Shown here one piece after another: positions 1 through 8,759 of a stretch of 64,000 nucleotides of DNA. Positions within the stretch are counted from its first letter, which is position 1; every line of letters begins with the position of its first letter. The DNA is taken from NCBI GenBank assembly GCA_003576905.1, contig QEVG01000015.1, positions 1 to 64,000 on the forward strand. The letters are read 5' to 3'. The notes below the pieces were generated by a model. That model saw nothing but the letters and a program-made list of their open reading frames with translations, made no database searches and was not told the DNA's origin. The DNA comes from Planctomycetota bacterium (GTDB taxonomy: Bacteria > Planctomycetota > Phycisphaerae > UBA1845 > UTPLA1). A program made the translations under genes and the position numbers.

Positions 1-86
1 TAATTGACGGTTATCGTTCCGGCATGCGCGGCCGATGTCACGGCGACGACAGCCAGCGCACACATAAACGCGCGAACACTTCGCAT
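1..86 (-). CDS. Secreted protein, N-terminal fragment (cut by window edge)
   Basis: An ATG at 86 opens a reading frame that runs off the window after 28 codons. The peptide starts MRSVRAFMCALAVVAV and continues TSAAHAG, a classic Sec signal peptide: Arg in the n-region, a hydrophobic core, and an A-H-A cleavage site at about residue 22. A strong ribosome-binding site (GGGAGGAA) lies 6 to 8 bases upstream, directly after a perfect hairpin. Nothing of the mature protein is visible beyond about six residues, so function cannot be assigned. An exported protein of the PEP-CTERM type would fit the genome (compare 44866) but that is a guess. Confidence 0.6.
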   Translation of the reverse strand, partial: MRSVRAFMCALAVVAVTSAAHAGTITVN

Positions 87-99
87 GGTCGATTCCTCC

Positions 100-124
100 C
101 GCCGTGAATCGCCCATTCACGGCG
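100..124 (-). promoter_or_regulatory. Perfect hairpin directly upstream of a Shine-Dalgarno
   Basis: CGCCGTGAA and TTCACGGCG form a perfect 9-bp stem with a 7-nt loop. On the minus strand the stem ends immediately before the GGAGG of the secreted protein at 86. No T-run follows, so it is more likely an mRNA-stabilising or translation-modulating 5'UTR structure than a terminator. Further upstream a TATACT lies at about 150-155, but I find no matching -35. Confidence 0.5.
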
Positions 125-500
125 TTGCCTTTTATTTCGGCTTAATAAGTATAGGCTTGCAGTTATGCACTCGCCTGCGGAGACGGTGCATTCCCCCCAT
201 CCCCGGATCATTAAGATACACGACAACTCGTGGCAATGCCAATCTCGTGTCGGACTTTTTGCGTGTTCTTCAGCAACTTTTTCCTATGGGACCCAGTTCC
301 CCGCCGCGCGCGTTAATGTGCGGTGCGCGGCCGGTTTATTCCGGCGTCCGGACTCTCGCACCGGCGCTGAATTGGACCGCTCCGGTTCCTTTTCGGGGAA
401 AATCGTTCACCGGCACAGTCTGAATTTGAAGGGACGCAGCCCCGCGATCGATTATCAGTCGTGCGAGGCGATGACGTTTTCCCGGCGATTTCGTCCATGT

Positions 501-546
501 AGAAAGAAAAGCGGCGTCGTCTCGGATCCTCCGCGAAACGACGCCG
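501..546 (-). terminator. Intrinsic terminator after atpD
   Basis: On the minus strand, 37 bases past the atpD stop, CGGCGTCGT pairs perfectly with ACGACGCCG (9 bp, 17-nt loop that can fold further) and is followed by CTTTTCTTTCT. This marks the end of the ATP synthase operon. Confidence 0.75.
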
Positions 547-582
547 TTCTGATTTCTTCCCGCGAATGCCGGGAGCGATGGG

Positions 583-2043
<1,461 letters not shown>

Positions 2044-2062
2044 TTACGATACTCCCGGTGAA

Positions 2063-2962
2063 CTACTTCAATGCCTCGGCGCATCCGACGATATCCAGCA
2101 GCTCCATCGTGATCTGCGACTGGCGGGCGCGGTTGAACTGTCTCGAAAGCAGCTTGATCATCTCGCCCGCCGCGTCCGTGGCCGCCTTCATCGCCACCAT
2201 CCGCGCCACCTGCTCGCTCAGCGCCGCGTCCGTGAACGACTGGTACAGCCGCACCTTTACCGTCTGCGGCAACAGCACCTTCAGGAGCTGCTCCGGTTCG
2301 GGCGAGAAGTCATACTGCACGGTGCCCACTCCCGCCGCCGCGGCGGGCGGGGTTGCGGTCTTCTCGGCCGCCTGCGTCGTCTCGCCCGAAAGCGGCAGCA
2401 GCCGCATCACTTCCGGCACCTGCCTCCCGGCCGAGACGAAACGCATGTACACGACGCTTACATGGCGAAGCGCCCCCGCTTCGTAGCGCTTCATCAGTTC
2501 CGATGCGATCGGCTCGACCTGGTCAAACCGGGGGCGGTCGTCGATGTTCGTGATCGCGCGGTCCACGGCGCGGCGGATGAACCGGAAATAGGCGTTGCCC
2601 TTTTTTCCGACGACGTGCAGTTCAGTGGGGCGGTCCGCGTGCGACTCCAGGTGCGCGAGGGCCGTGCGCAGGACGCTCGCGTTGTACCCGCCGCACAGGC
2701 CGCGGTTTGACGTCAGGACGAGCAGCAGGTCGGAAGGCGCGTCGGGGTTTTCCCGGAGCAGGGGGTGATCGATCTGTCCTTGGGCGGCCGCGGAGAGCTC
2801 CTCGACGAGCTGCGTGATCTTGCACGTGTAGGGCTTGGTCGCCGTGGCGCGCTGGAAGGCCTGCTGATAGCGCGCCGTCGCGATCAACTGCATCGTCTTG
2901 GTGATCTTTCGGATGTTCGTCACCGCCTTGCGGCGCTTGACGATCTGTCGTGCCTTTGCCAT
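2063..2962 (-). CDS. atpG: ATP synthase F1, gamma subunit
   Basis: 299 residues. Central rotor shaft of F1, coupling c-ring rotation to catalysis. The N-terminus (MAKARQIVKRRKAVTNIRKI) and the C-terminal helix (MKAATDAAGEMIKLL, then FNRARQSQIT) are the two conserved coiled-coil segments of the family. The middle segment with TSNRGLCGGYN is also typical. It sits between atpA and atpD as usual. A short Ala/Pro-rich stretch (about residues 195-212) is a loop extension. Confidence 0.96.
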   Translation of the reverse strand: MAKARQIVKRRKAVTNIRKITKTMQLIATARYQQAFQRATATKPYTCKITQLVEELSAAAQGQIDHPLLRENPDAPSDLLLVLTSNRGLCGGYNASVLRTALAHLESHADRPTELHVVGKKGNAYFRFIRRAVDRAITNIDDRPRFDQVEPIASELMKRYEAGALRHVSVVYMRFVSAGRQVPEVMRLLPLSGETTQAAEKTATPPAAAAGVGTVQYDFSPEPEQLLKVLLPQTVKVRLYQSFTDAALSEQVARMVAMKAATDAAGEMIKLLSRQFNRARQSQITMELLDIVGCAEALK

Positions 2963-3034
2963 GGATGCTTCTTTGGCTGTGGTCTTGTCGTGTCCGTCCG
3001 CGGGCCCGCCGGCGCTTCCGCCGCCGGCCGGCGA

Positions 3035-4711
3035 TTACTTCGCCGCCGGCTTTGTTCCGGTCTGCTGCACGTACCGCCCCTTGAAGGCGCCGATGTACTC
3101 CTTCAGCTTCGCGTCGAGGGCGTCGGTCAGTTCGCCCTTGTCGGTCAGCTCCTTGACGATTTCCGGGTGCTCGTCGTGGAAGAACTTGAGCAGCTTGGTT
3201 TCAAAGTCCGCGACCTTCGAAATGGGCAGGTCGTCCAGGAAACCCTTCGAGCCGGCGAAAATGCTGATCACCTGGTCGATGACGTGGTAGGGGCGATACT
3301 GTCCCTGCTTGAGCAGTTCGACCATACGCGCGCCGCGGTCGAGCTGCCGCTGCGTGGCCGCGTCCAGCTCGGTGCCGAGCTGCGCAAATGCCTCCAACTC
3401 GCGATAGGCCGCGAGGTCGAGCCGCAGCGATCCGGCGATCTTCTTCATCGCCTTGATCTGCGCGTTGCCTCCCACGCGGCTTACTGAGATTCCCACGTTG
3501 ATCGCCGGCCGGACGCCCGCGAAGAACAGGTCGGGCTCAAGATAAATCTGTCCGTCGGTAATCGAAATCACGTTCGTCGGAATATACGCGGACACTTCGC
3601 CTTCCAGCGTTTCGATCACCGGCAGGGCCGTCAGCGACCCGCCCGAGGTCGAGTCGGTGACAACCTCGTGGCCCGGATGGTTTTTGAGATCATGCTGGGC
3701 TTCGTGCTTGCCGGGCACGCCGATGTAGGTCTTGCCGTTCGCGCCGCCGGGCCGGTAGGGCTGTCCCGCCGGCACGATGGCCCGGCGCTCGGCGAGCTTG
3801 CACGACCGCTCCAGCAGGCGGCTGTGGAGGTAGAACACGTCGCCGGGATAGGCTTCGCGTCCCGGCGGGCGGCGGAGCAGCAGCGAGAGCTGCCGATAGG
3901 CCTGGGCCTGCTTGGACAGGTCATCATAAATGCACAGGGTGTGCTTACCCTGCGTGTACATGAAGTACTCGGCCATCGCGCAGCCCGAGTAGGGAGCGAT
4001 GTATTGCAGCGGGGCGGCGTCGCTGGAGGCGGCCGAAACGACGATGGTGTAGTCCATCGCGCCGCTCTCGCGAAGTCGCTCGACCGTGGTCGCCACGGTC
4101 GATTCCTTCTGGCCGACGGCGACATACACGCAGATCACGCCGCTGCCCTTCTGATTGATGATCGTGTCGATGGCGATCGCCGTCTTGCCCGTCTTGCGGT
4201 CGCCGATGATCAGCTCTCGCTGCCCGCGGCCGATGGGGATCATGCTGTCGATCGCCTTAATGCCGGTCTGGAGCGGCTGGTTCACCGGCTGGCGCTCGGC
4301 GATGCCCGGGGCGGTGTATTCGAGCGGCCAGCGCTGATCGGTAACGATCTCGCCCTTGCCGTCGATGGCCCGACCGAGCGGATCGACGACGCGGCCGATC
4401 ATGGCGTTGCCGACGGGCACGGAGAGAAGGTTGCCCGTCCCGCGGACTTCTGAACCCTCTTTCACCTTGAGGTAATCGCCCAGCACGACCGCGCCGACCG
4501 AGTTTTCCTCGAGGTTCATGACCTGGCCGATGGCCCCGCTCTCGACGTACTCGATCATCTCGCCGGCCATGACGTTGGAAAGGCCGTAGATCTGGGTCAC
4601 GCCGTCACCGACACCGATCACCCGGCCCACCTGGGAGCGTTCCAGCTCCTCGCGGTAATGACCGATCTCCTGCTTGATGACCGAGGTAATCTCGTCAATC
4701 TGGATTCTCAT
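3035..4711 (-). CDS. atpA: ATP synthase F1, alpha subunit
   Basis: 558 residues, some 45 longer than E. coli AtpA. Non-catalytic nucleotide-binding subunit of F1. The P-loop GDRKTGKT is at 170-177, with [20 protein letters not shown] and [19 protein letters not shown] downstream. The extra length is a block at about residues 309-354 (3650-3787), between [10 protein letters not shown] and SGGSLTALP; most bacterial alpha subunits have only a few residues there. The frame is open throughout and the insert has normal codon use, so it is real protein. It starts 5 bases after the atpH stop. Confidence 0.96.
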   Translation of the reverse strand: MRIQIDEITSVIKQEIGHYREELERSQVGRVIGVGDGVTQIYGLSNVMAGEMIEYVESGAIGQVMNLEENSVGAVVLGDYLKVKEGSEVRGTGNLLSVPVGNAMIGRVVDPLGRAIDGKGEIVTDQRWPLEYTAPGIAERQPVNQPLQTGIKAIDSMIPIGRGQRELIIGDRKTGKTAIAIDTIINQKGSGVICVYVAVGQKESTVATTVERLRESGAMDYTIVVSAASSDAAPLQYIAPYSGCAMAEYFMYTQGKHTLCIYDDLSKQAQAYRQLSLLLRRPPGREAYPGDVFYLHSRLLERSCKLAERRAIVPAGQPYRPGGANGKTYIGVPGKHEAQHDLKNHPGHEVVTDSTSGGSLTALPVIETLEGEVSAYIPTNVISITDGQIYLEPDLFFAGVRPAINVGISVSRVGGNAQIKAMKKIAGSLRLDLAAYRELEAFAQLGTELDAATQRQLDRGARMVELLKQGQYRPYHVIDQVISIFAGSKGFLDDLPISKVADFETKLLKFFHDEHPEIVKELTDKGELTDALDAKLKEYIGAFKGRYVQQTGTKPAAK

Positions 4712-4716
4712 TTCGT

Positions 4717-5319
4717 CTATCCTTCCGTCACGAAACGGGCGCTGCCCGCGAGCAGATGTTGTTCCATGGATGCCAGCAGCTCTCCGCGCAGCTTCCGCAG
4801 CCGCCGGCGAACCGAGGTGTCATACAGTTTGTCACCGATCTGAACGGTGATGCCGCCGAGCATTTCGGGATCCACCCTGGCGAACACTTCGGGCTCCCGG
4901 CCCGACAGCCGGCGGACCTCCGCCTTCAGTCGCGTCAGCCGCGGCTCGTCCAGCGGAACCGCGGTCGTTACGTGCACCGCCTGCCGCCCGAGCTGGTCGG
5001 ACAGCTTTCGGCGGTACGTGTCGCACACGACCGGCAGGGTGTACGCCCGGCGGCGGTCGTTCAAGACCAGCAGCATGTTGAGCGTCAGCGGCCGGACTTT
5101 TCCGGAGAAGATGCGTTTCAGGCTTTCGCGCCGGCTGTCGATGTCGATTGCCGCCGACCGCATCATCGCCGCGAATGCCGGCTCGCTCCGCCACAGCGCC
5201 GCCAGATCGGCGAGTTCCTGGCCGATCGCCTCCGCCTCGCCCGCCTCGTTCGCGAGCTCAAGGAGGCTTCCGGCGTAGATCGCCGCTGCCGCCTGGGAAA
5301 TGTCGAATTCGGATGCCAT
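4717..5319 (-). CDS. atpH: ATP synthase F1, delta subunit
   Basis: 200 residues. Stator subunit (OSCP type) joining the b-subunit stalk to the top of F1. Recognised by the N-terminal helical pattern with [20 protein letters not shown], the central [20 protein letters not shown] segment, and the C-terminal [20 protein letters not shown] signature. It lies between atpF (7-base gap) and atpA (5-base gap), consistent with translational coupling in the operon. Confidence 0.93.
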   Translation of the reverse strand: MASEFDISQAAAAIYAGSLLELANEAGEAEAIGQELADLAALWRSEPAFAAMMRSAAIDIDSRRESLKRIFSGKVRPLTLNMLLVLNDRRRAYTLPVVCDTYRRKLSDQLGRQAVHVTTAVPLDEPRLTRLKAEVRRLSGREPEVFARVDPEMLGGITVQIGDKLYDTSVRRRLRKLRGELLASMEQHLLAGSARFVTEG

Positions 5320-5326
5320 GGTGACT

Positions 5327-5977
5327 CTAGGTGTTCGAAGTCTGCGAAAGCTCGGCGAGCGACTCGTCGAGCAGTTTCTGGTGGTCGGTGACGGTCAGTT
5401 CCTTGCGGACGATCTTCGACGCGATGCTTGTGGCCAGCAGAATCGCCTGATCGTTGAGCTGCTTGATCGCGTCGTCCCGGGCGATCTGAATGTCGCGCCG
5501 TGCCCGGCTGAGGATGGCGTCGGCCTCGGCCTTCGCCTCGTTGTGAATCCGTTTCTTGACTTCTTCGGCGTCGCGGCGGCCCTCGTCGATGATCGAATGG
5601 GCCTCGTCACGGGCCGCCGCCAGTTTGGCGTTGTACTCAGCCAGCAGCTTCTCGCTTGCCTCCCGTTCGTGCCGCGCCCGCGCCAAAGATTCCGTGATGA
5701 AGTTCTCGCGCTGCTGAAGCCCCTTCAGCACGGGCTTCCACGCCGTGACGCGCAGAACCGTGAGGAGGATCAGGAACACGATGATGGACCACAGGGCCGT
5801 CCCCAGATCCCATTGGAGCAGGGCCGGCTTGTCGGCCGCGTGGGCGTCGTCTCCGTGGGCCGCGGCCGCGTGGGCGGCGTCGCCGTGCGCGGGAGGATCA
5901 CTCGCCGCGGCGCCCGCGACGCCGAGTGACAATGCGAGCGACATGCAGAGAAGCGTAAGCAGTGTTCGTGGTCGCAT
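5327..5977 (-). CDS. atpF: ATP synthase Fo, b subunit with exported N-terminal extension
   Basis: 216 residues from the ATG at 5977. I prefer it to an in-frame TTG at 5998 because AGGA lies 7 bases upstream. Peripheral stalk subunit of Fo. Order: a signal-peptide-like segment (TLLTLLCMSLALSLGVAGAA), an Ala/His-rich stretch with four His, the membrane helix (LWSIIVFLILLTVLRV), then a long charged coiled coil to residue about 200. Typical b subunits start at the membrane helix, so the N-terminal extension is notable; extensions of this type occur in some planctomycete-like lineages. Confidence 0.9.
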   Translation of the reverse strand: MRPRTLLTLLCMSLALSLGVAGAAASDPPAHGDAAHAAAAHGDDAHAADKPALLQWDLGTALWSIIVFLILLTVLRVTAWKPVLKGLQQRENFITESLARARHEREASEKLLAEYNAKLAAARDEAHSIIDEGRRDAEEVKKRIHNEAKAEADAILSRARRDIQIARDDAIKQLNDQAILLATSIASKIVRKELTVTDHQKLLDESLAELSQTSNT

Positions 5978-6012
5978 GATCGTGTCCTGATTCCTCAATT
6001 CATCCCGGCGTG

Positions 6013-6279
6013 TTAACCGATCTCGCCCATGATTCCGTTGCAGACCACCAGCGCGAAGAAGGTGAAACCTTCGATCAGCGCCGCCGCGATGATCAGCGAC
6101 GTAAAGATGCGTCCGCCGGCCTCCGGCTGCCGGGCGATGCCGCCCATCGCCTCGCCGGCGAGGTGGCCGATGCCCTTGGCCGCGCCGAGCGTCACGATGC
6201 CGGCGCCGAGGCCGGCGCCGAGGGCGATGAGACCCTTGTCACCCATGAGCTGGGTTCCCTGTGCAAGCAATTCGAGCAT
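6013..6279 (-). CDS. atpE: ATP synthase Fo, c subunit
   Basis: 88 residues, two transmembrane helices joined by the polar loop with GGIARQPEA. The ion-binding carboxylate is Glu70 in ALIEGFTFFALVV. Gly follows it, where sodium-type rings usually have Ser/Thr, so a proton-driven ring is the better reading (inference). About ten copies form the rotor. The ATG has a strong upstream AAGGAG. A 184-base gap with a palindrome separates it from atpB. Confidence 0.95.
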   Translation of the reverse strand: MLELLAQGTQLMGDKGLIALGAGLGAGIVTLGAAKGIGHLAGEAMGGIARQPEAGGRIFTSLIIAAALIEGFTFFALVVCNGIMGEIG

Positions 6280-6433
6280 GATGCAACTCCTTCTTAGTGC
6301 GGCCGTCGGCCGCGGATACCGGTTCAGTGCCGACGTGGTTCGATTAACGGCCAGGGCGTCGGCTGCCCCAACCTCAGTCTGATAATGCGGCGCCGGCCAT
6401 CAGCCCGTGCGACGCCTGATTCTGCTTTTGTGG

Positions 6434-6452
6434 CACCGGCGTTCCGCCGGTG
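6434..6452. repeat. Perfect palindrome between atpB and atpE
   Basis: CACCGGCG and CGCCGGTG form an 8-bp stem with a 3-nt loop, 12 bases beyond the atpB stop. No T-run follows on either strand, so it is not a textbook terminator. Its place between atpB and atpE fits an mRNA-processing or stability element that helps the c subunit outproduce subunit a. It also has the look of a dispersed REP-like palindrome. Confidence 0.45.
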
Positions 6453-6463
6453 ACATATCCCGG

Positions 6464-7561
6464 CTAGTGTTCCGGCGAGACCGACGCTCCGATGAACAGG
6501 GTCGTCAGGAAGGTGAACACGTAAGCCTGAAGGAAGCACACGAACAATTCGAGGCAGCTCAAGGCCGCGGCCCCGAGCGAGGCGACCACGCCCAGCCCGT
6601 AGTTGGCCGCAATCGAGCCCTTGAAGACAAAGATCAATCCAAGGATGGACGCCAGCACGACGTGCCCGGCGACCATGTTGGCGAAGAGACGAATAGCCAG
6701 GGCGAAGGGCTTGATGATCGCGCCGATCAGCTCAAGCGCCAGCAGGATGGCCCACATGACGACATCGAGCAGCCACAGGAGGATGTCGCCGAGGCCTCGC
6801 GTGTGCGCCGGTTTGAAAACGTGCGGGGCGAAGTTCCAGATGTAGAGAAGCGGCGCCAGGATCGCCGCCGCCGCGGGCGACATACCGGCCGCGTGATGGT
6901 GCCCGTGCCCGTGCGCATGCCCATGTTCGTGGTGTGTGTGGCCGTGTCCTGATTCCATCGCCGGGTCTTCGTCGTGATGATGGTGGCCGTAGGTGCCGTC
7001 GACGAGGCCGTGGAAAACCTCCTTCGCGCCGGAAAAGTGAATCATGAAGAAGGCGCAGAACGCCAGACCGGCGGTGATCATGATATTGGCGGTGGCCGTC
7101 CCGCCGATGTGCTGGAGCTTCTGTCCGCTGACGAGATAAACGATGGAGTCCAGCGGGATCATTCCCAGGAGATTGCACGTCAGAATGTAGAAGAACACGG
7201 TCCACAGGAAGGGCATGAACCGGTCGGTCTTGTCGGCCAGCACCGGCCGGGCCACATCGTTGCGGATAAACTGCATCATCGCTTCGAGCAGGTTTGAGAA
7301 CCCGCGCGGGACGGTCCGCTCCGGCCCCGCGGCGAGCATCGCCGCATAGCGCCGGCCGAGCATCGGAAAGACGAGCAGCAGAATCACCACCGCGACGAGC
7401 GTCATCAGCATCTGGTTGGTGAAATACGTGTCGTGCGGCTTGATCGTGAACAGGTTCAGCGGCGCAGAAAAGTCGATGTCCCAATGCTTGATCGGCTTGC
7501 CGAAGCGATGCGGCAGTACGTGGTCAAGAGCGTCGTGGGCGGCGAGAAGCAAGGGTGTCAC
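6464..7561 (-). CDS. atpB: ATP synthase Fo, a subunit with His-rich loop
   Basis: 365 residues, about 95 longer than E. coli subunit a. It forms the ion half-channels against the c ring. The conserved Arg motif reads KPFALAIRLFANMVAGH near residue 285, and the C-terminal LQAYVFTFLTTLFIG is typical. Residues about 192-223 form a loop with 15 His among Gly/Asp/Glu between transmembrane helices. It starts with GTG at 7561, overlapping the previous stop by 4 bases (GTGA), which indicates translational coupling. Confidence 0.95.
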   Translation of the reverse strand: MTPLLLAAHDALDHVLPHRFGKPIKHWDIDFSAPLNLFTIKPHDTYFTNQMLMTLVAVVILLLVFPMLGRRYAAMLAAGPERTVPRGFSNLLEAMMQFIRNDVARPVLADKTDRFMPFLWTVFFYILTCNLLGMIPLDSIVYLVSGQKLQHIGGTATANIMITAGLAFCAFFMIHFSGAKEVFHGLVDGTYGHHHHDEDPAMESGHGHTHHEHGHAHGHGHHHAAGMSPAAAAILAPLLYIWNFAPHVFKPAHTRGLGDILLWLLDVVMWAILLALELIGAIIKPFALAIRLFANMVAGHVVLASILGLIFVFKGSIAANYGLGVVASLGAAALSCLELFVCFLQAYVFTFLTTLFIGASVSPEH

Positions 7562-7974
7562 GCGGCGGTCTCCCGTCGGGCGGATGTCGGGCGGTAGTAT
7601 CGATTGACCAGGACAACTCCGAAGCCGGTCTCAACCGCGAGAAGGAGGCAGTAAAAGACCACGGCCCAGAACAGGAACGAACCCATCTGCGGGTCGAAAA
7701 GTGTCTGATAGATGCCCGCGCCGGCCATGGTCAACAGCAGCCGCAGAGCCGTGCCGCCCAGGGCCGCCTGTCCGATGTGGGCCGGCCAGCGGAGGGCCGT
7801 GATCGCGAGCGGAATCATGGCCACCAGCGCGGAAACGAGGCAGATCGCGGCGATGGCATTCATGCTGGTCACGCCGTCCGTGCCCCAGCGCGCGAGGGTG
7901 GGGCCACGTCCCGCGGCGGCGGCGCCGGCAGTGACGAGCATCAGCGTGATCATGCAGGAAACCACGATTCTCAT
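7558..7974 (-). CDS. Small membrane protein of the ATP synthase operon (AtpI-like)
   Basis: 138 residues with about four hydrophobic segments (residues 1-22, 38-60, 68-90 and 100-125). The first may be a signal peptide ending in an AAAAG stretch. It sits where many operons carry atpI/atpR, upstream of atpB and overlapping it by 4 bases. In other bacteria such proteins help c-ring assembly or ion import. The assignment rests on position and topology; I recognise no decisive motif. Confidence 0.6.
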   Translation of the reverse strand: MRIVVSCMITLMLVTAGAAAAGRGPTLARWGTDGVTSMNAIAAICLVSALVAMIPLAITALRWPAHIGQAALGGTALRLLLTMAGAGIYQTLFDPQMGSFLFWAVVFYCLLLAVETGFGVVLVNRYYRPTSARRETAA

Positions 7975-7993
7975 GAGGCGGGACGACTCCGCT

Positions 7994-8236
7994 CTACTTG
8001 CCTTCCAGCCGCGCCAACTGCCGGAGCATGGTCCAGGTTCCCAGACCCATGCCGATCAGGATTCCGGCAAGAACACCCCAGGGTGACGACCCGTACCGTT
8101 CGTCAACCTTGATGCCTAAGTATCCGAGGACGCCGAGCATGACCGCGAACTGCGTCGCCACGCTCATGTACCGCATCCCCCGCGCCAGAAACGTCATCTG
8201 GTTGTCGGGTTCGGGTTTCTGCGGCGACTCGCCCAT
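7994..8236 (-). CDS. atpZ: AtpZ/AtpI-family ATP synthase assembly protein
   Basis: 80 residues from the ATG at 8236; an in-frame TTG at 8251 would add five, and neither has a clear Shine-Dalgarno. Two transmembrane helices (residues about 27-45 and 54-74) are joined by the short charged segment KVDERYGSSP, followed by WGVLAGILIGMGLG. This is the pattern of the family found at the head of many F1Fo operons (ATPase_gene1), implicated in c-ring assembly and Mg2+ supply. First gene of the operon. Confidence 0.75.
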   Translation of the reverse strand: MGESPQKPEPDNQMTFLARGMRYMSVATQFAVMLGVLGYLGIKVDERYGSSPWGVLAGILIGMGLGTWTMLRQLARLEGK

Positions 8237-8271
8237 CGGACTTTGTGCCAAAATGGTACGAAGTCTGTGAC

Positions 8272-8298
8272 AAAAAAAGGCGAGAGTTGCCTTTCGCC
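8272..8298 (-). terminator. Terminator-like hairpin in the ATP synthase leader (possible attenuator)
   Basis: On the minus strand GGCGA (8298-8294) pairs with TCGCC (8283-8279) around a 10-nt loop, and seven T residues follow at 8278-8272. It lies between the promoter at 8339-8368 and the atpZ start at 8236, so it would act on the operon's own transcript. The stem is short (5 bp), so strength is uncertain. Confidence 0.4.
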
Positions 8299-8338
8299 CA
8301 TTGTCTGCCCGGAAGGTCTTCTCCCTGCCGGATCGGCG

Positions 8339-8368
8339 AGTCTAGCGACCCCCTCCGGAGCCTGTCAA
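8339..8368 (-). promoter_or_regulatory. Sigma-70-type promoter of the ATP synthase operon
   Basis: On the minus strand TTGACA (8368-8363) and TAGACT (8344-8339) are separated by 18 bases. The predicted start near 8332 gives a leader of about 95 nt before atpZ. Confidence 0.65.
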
Positions 8369-8718
8369 CAGCACTGAAATGGCCGTTTTCCGAGCCGCTT
8401 TCGGCCCGCCGCCCCCGCTCCCGGCTCTATCGCCTCGTGCCGGATGAAACGGACATTCCGCGCGCCGGTTGACCGGGCAGGACGGGATTCGCGCCAGGGA
8501 ATGAATGGCTCGCGCTTGCTCTCGCGCCGTAGCGCGGAGCAACAGGAAACGTTGTCCGCAGCCCTTGGGCGGACACTTGTGGGGCTGGTGTATGGGAGCA
8601 CGACAGAAGCCGGTTGTTCAGGCTGATTTCGGCGGATTGAGGCAAATTTGGCTTTTTTTTTGTTCGGCAAATAACTTCGCCGCTGTTGCGAGGGGGTGGC
8701 CGGGCCATACATATAGGA

Positions 8719-8739
8719 CCGCCTCGCGGATTTTTTTTT
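8719..8739 (+). terminator. Possible short terminator
   Basis: CCGC and GCGG enclose a CTC loop and are followed by A and nine T residues. The stem is only 4 bp. It would insulate the gene at 8760 from any transcription coming from upstream. Confidence 0.3.
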
Positions 8740-8747
8740 CGTAAGCG

Positions 8748-8753
8748 TACAAT
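8748..8753 (+). promoter_or_regulatory. -10-like element implying a near-leaderless transcript
   Basis: TACAAT ends 6 bases before the ATG at 8760, which would put the transcript start at or next to the start codon. There is no Shine-Dalgarno, which is consistent. No good -35 is visible. Confidence 0.35.
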
Positions 8754-8759
8754 TCTGGA

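Larger units (their letters stand above)
87..582. other. Intergenic region between the truncated gene and atpD
   Basis: About 500 bases with no credible gene. It contains the 5'UTR hairpin of the left-edge gene (100-124) and the terminator of the ATP synthase operon (501-546). The middle (about 160-490) holds only low-quality frames with arginine/proline-rich translations. In particular there is no gene for the ATP synthase epsilon subunit, which usually follows atpD. Confidence 0.6.
8237..8759. other. Divergent intergenic region, ATP synthase operon / acyl-CoA dehydrogenase-like gene
   Basis: About 520 bases without a credible gene. It holds the ATP synthase promoter and leader hairpin on the minus strand. 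On the plus strand, two T-tracts (around 8652 and 8731) and a -10-like TACAAT lie close before the gene at 8760. Small frames here are arginine-rich and match no family I know. Confidence 0.55.
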
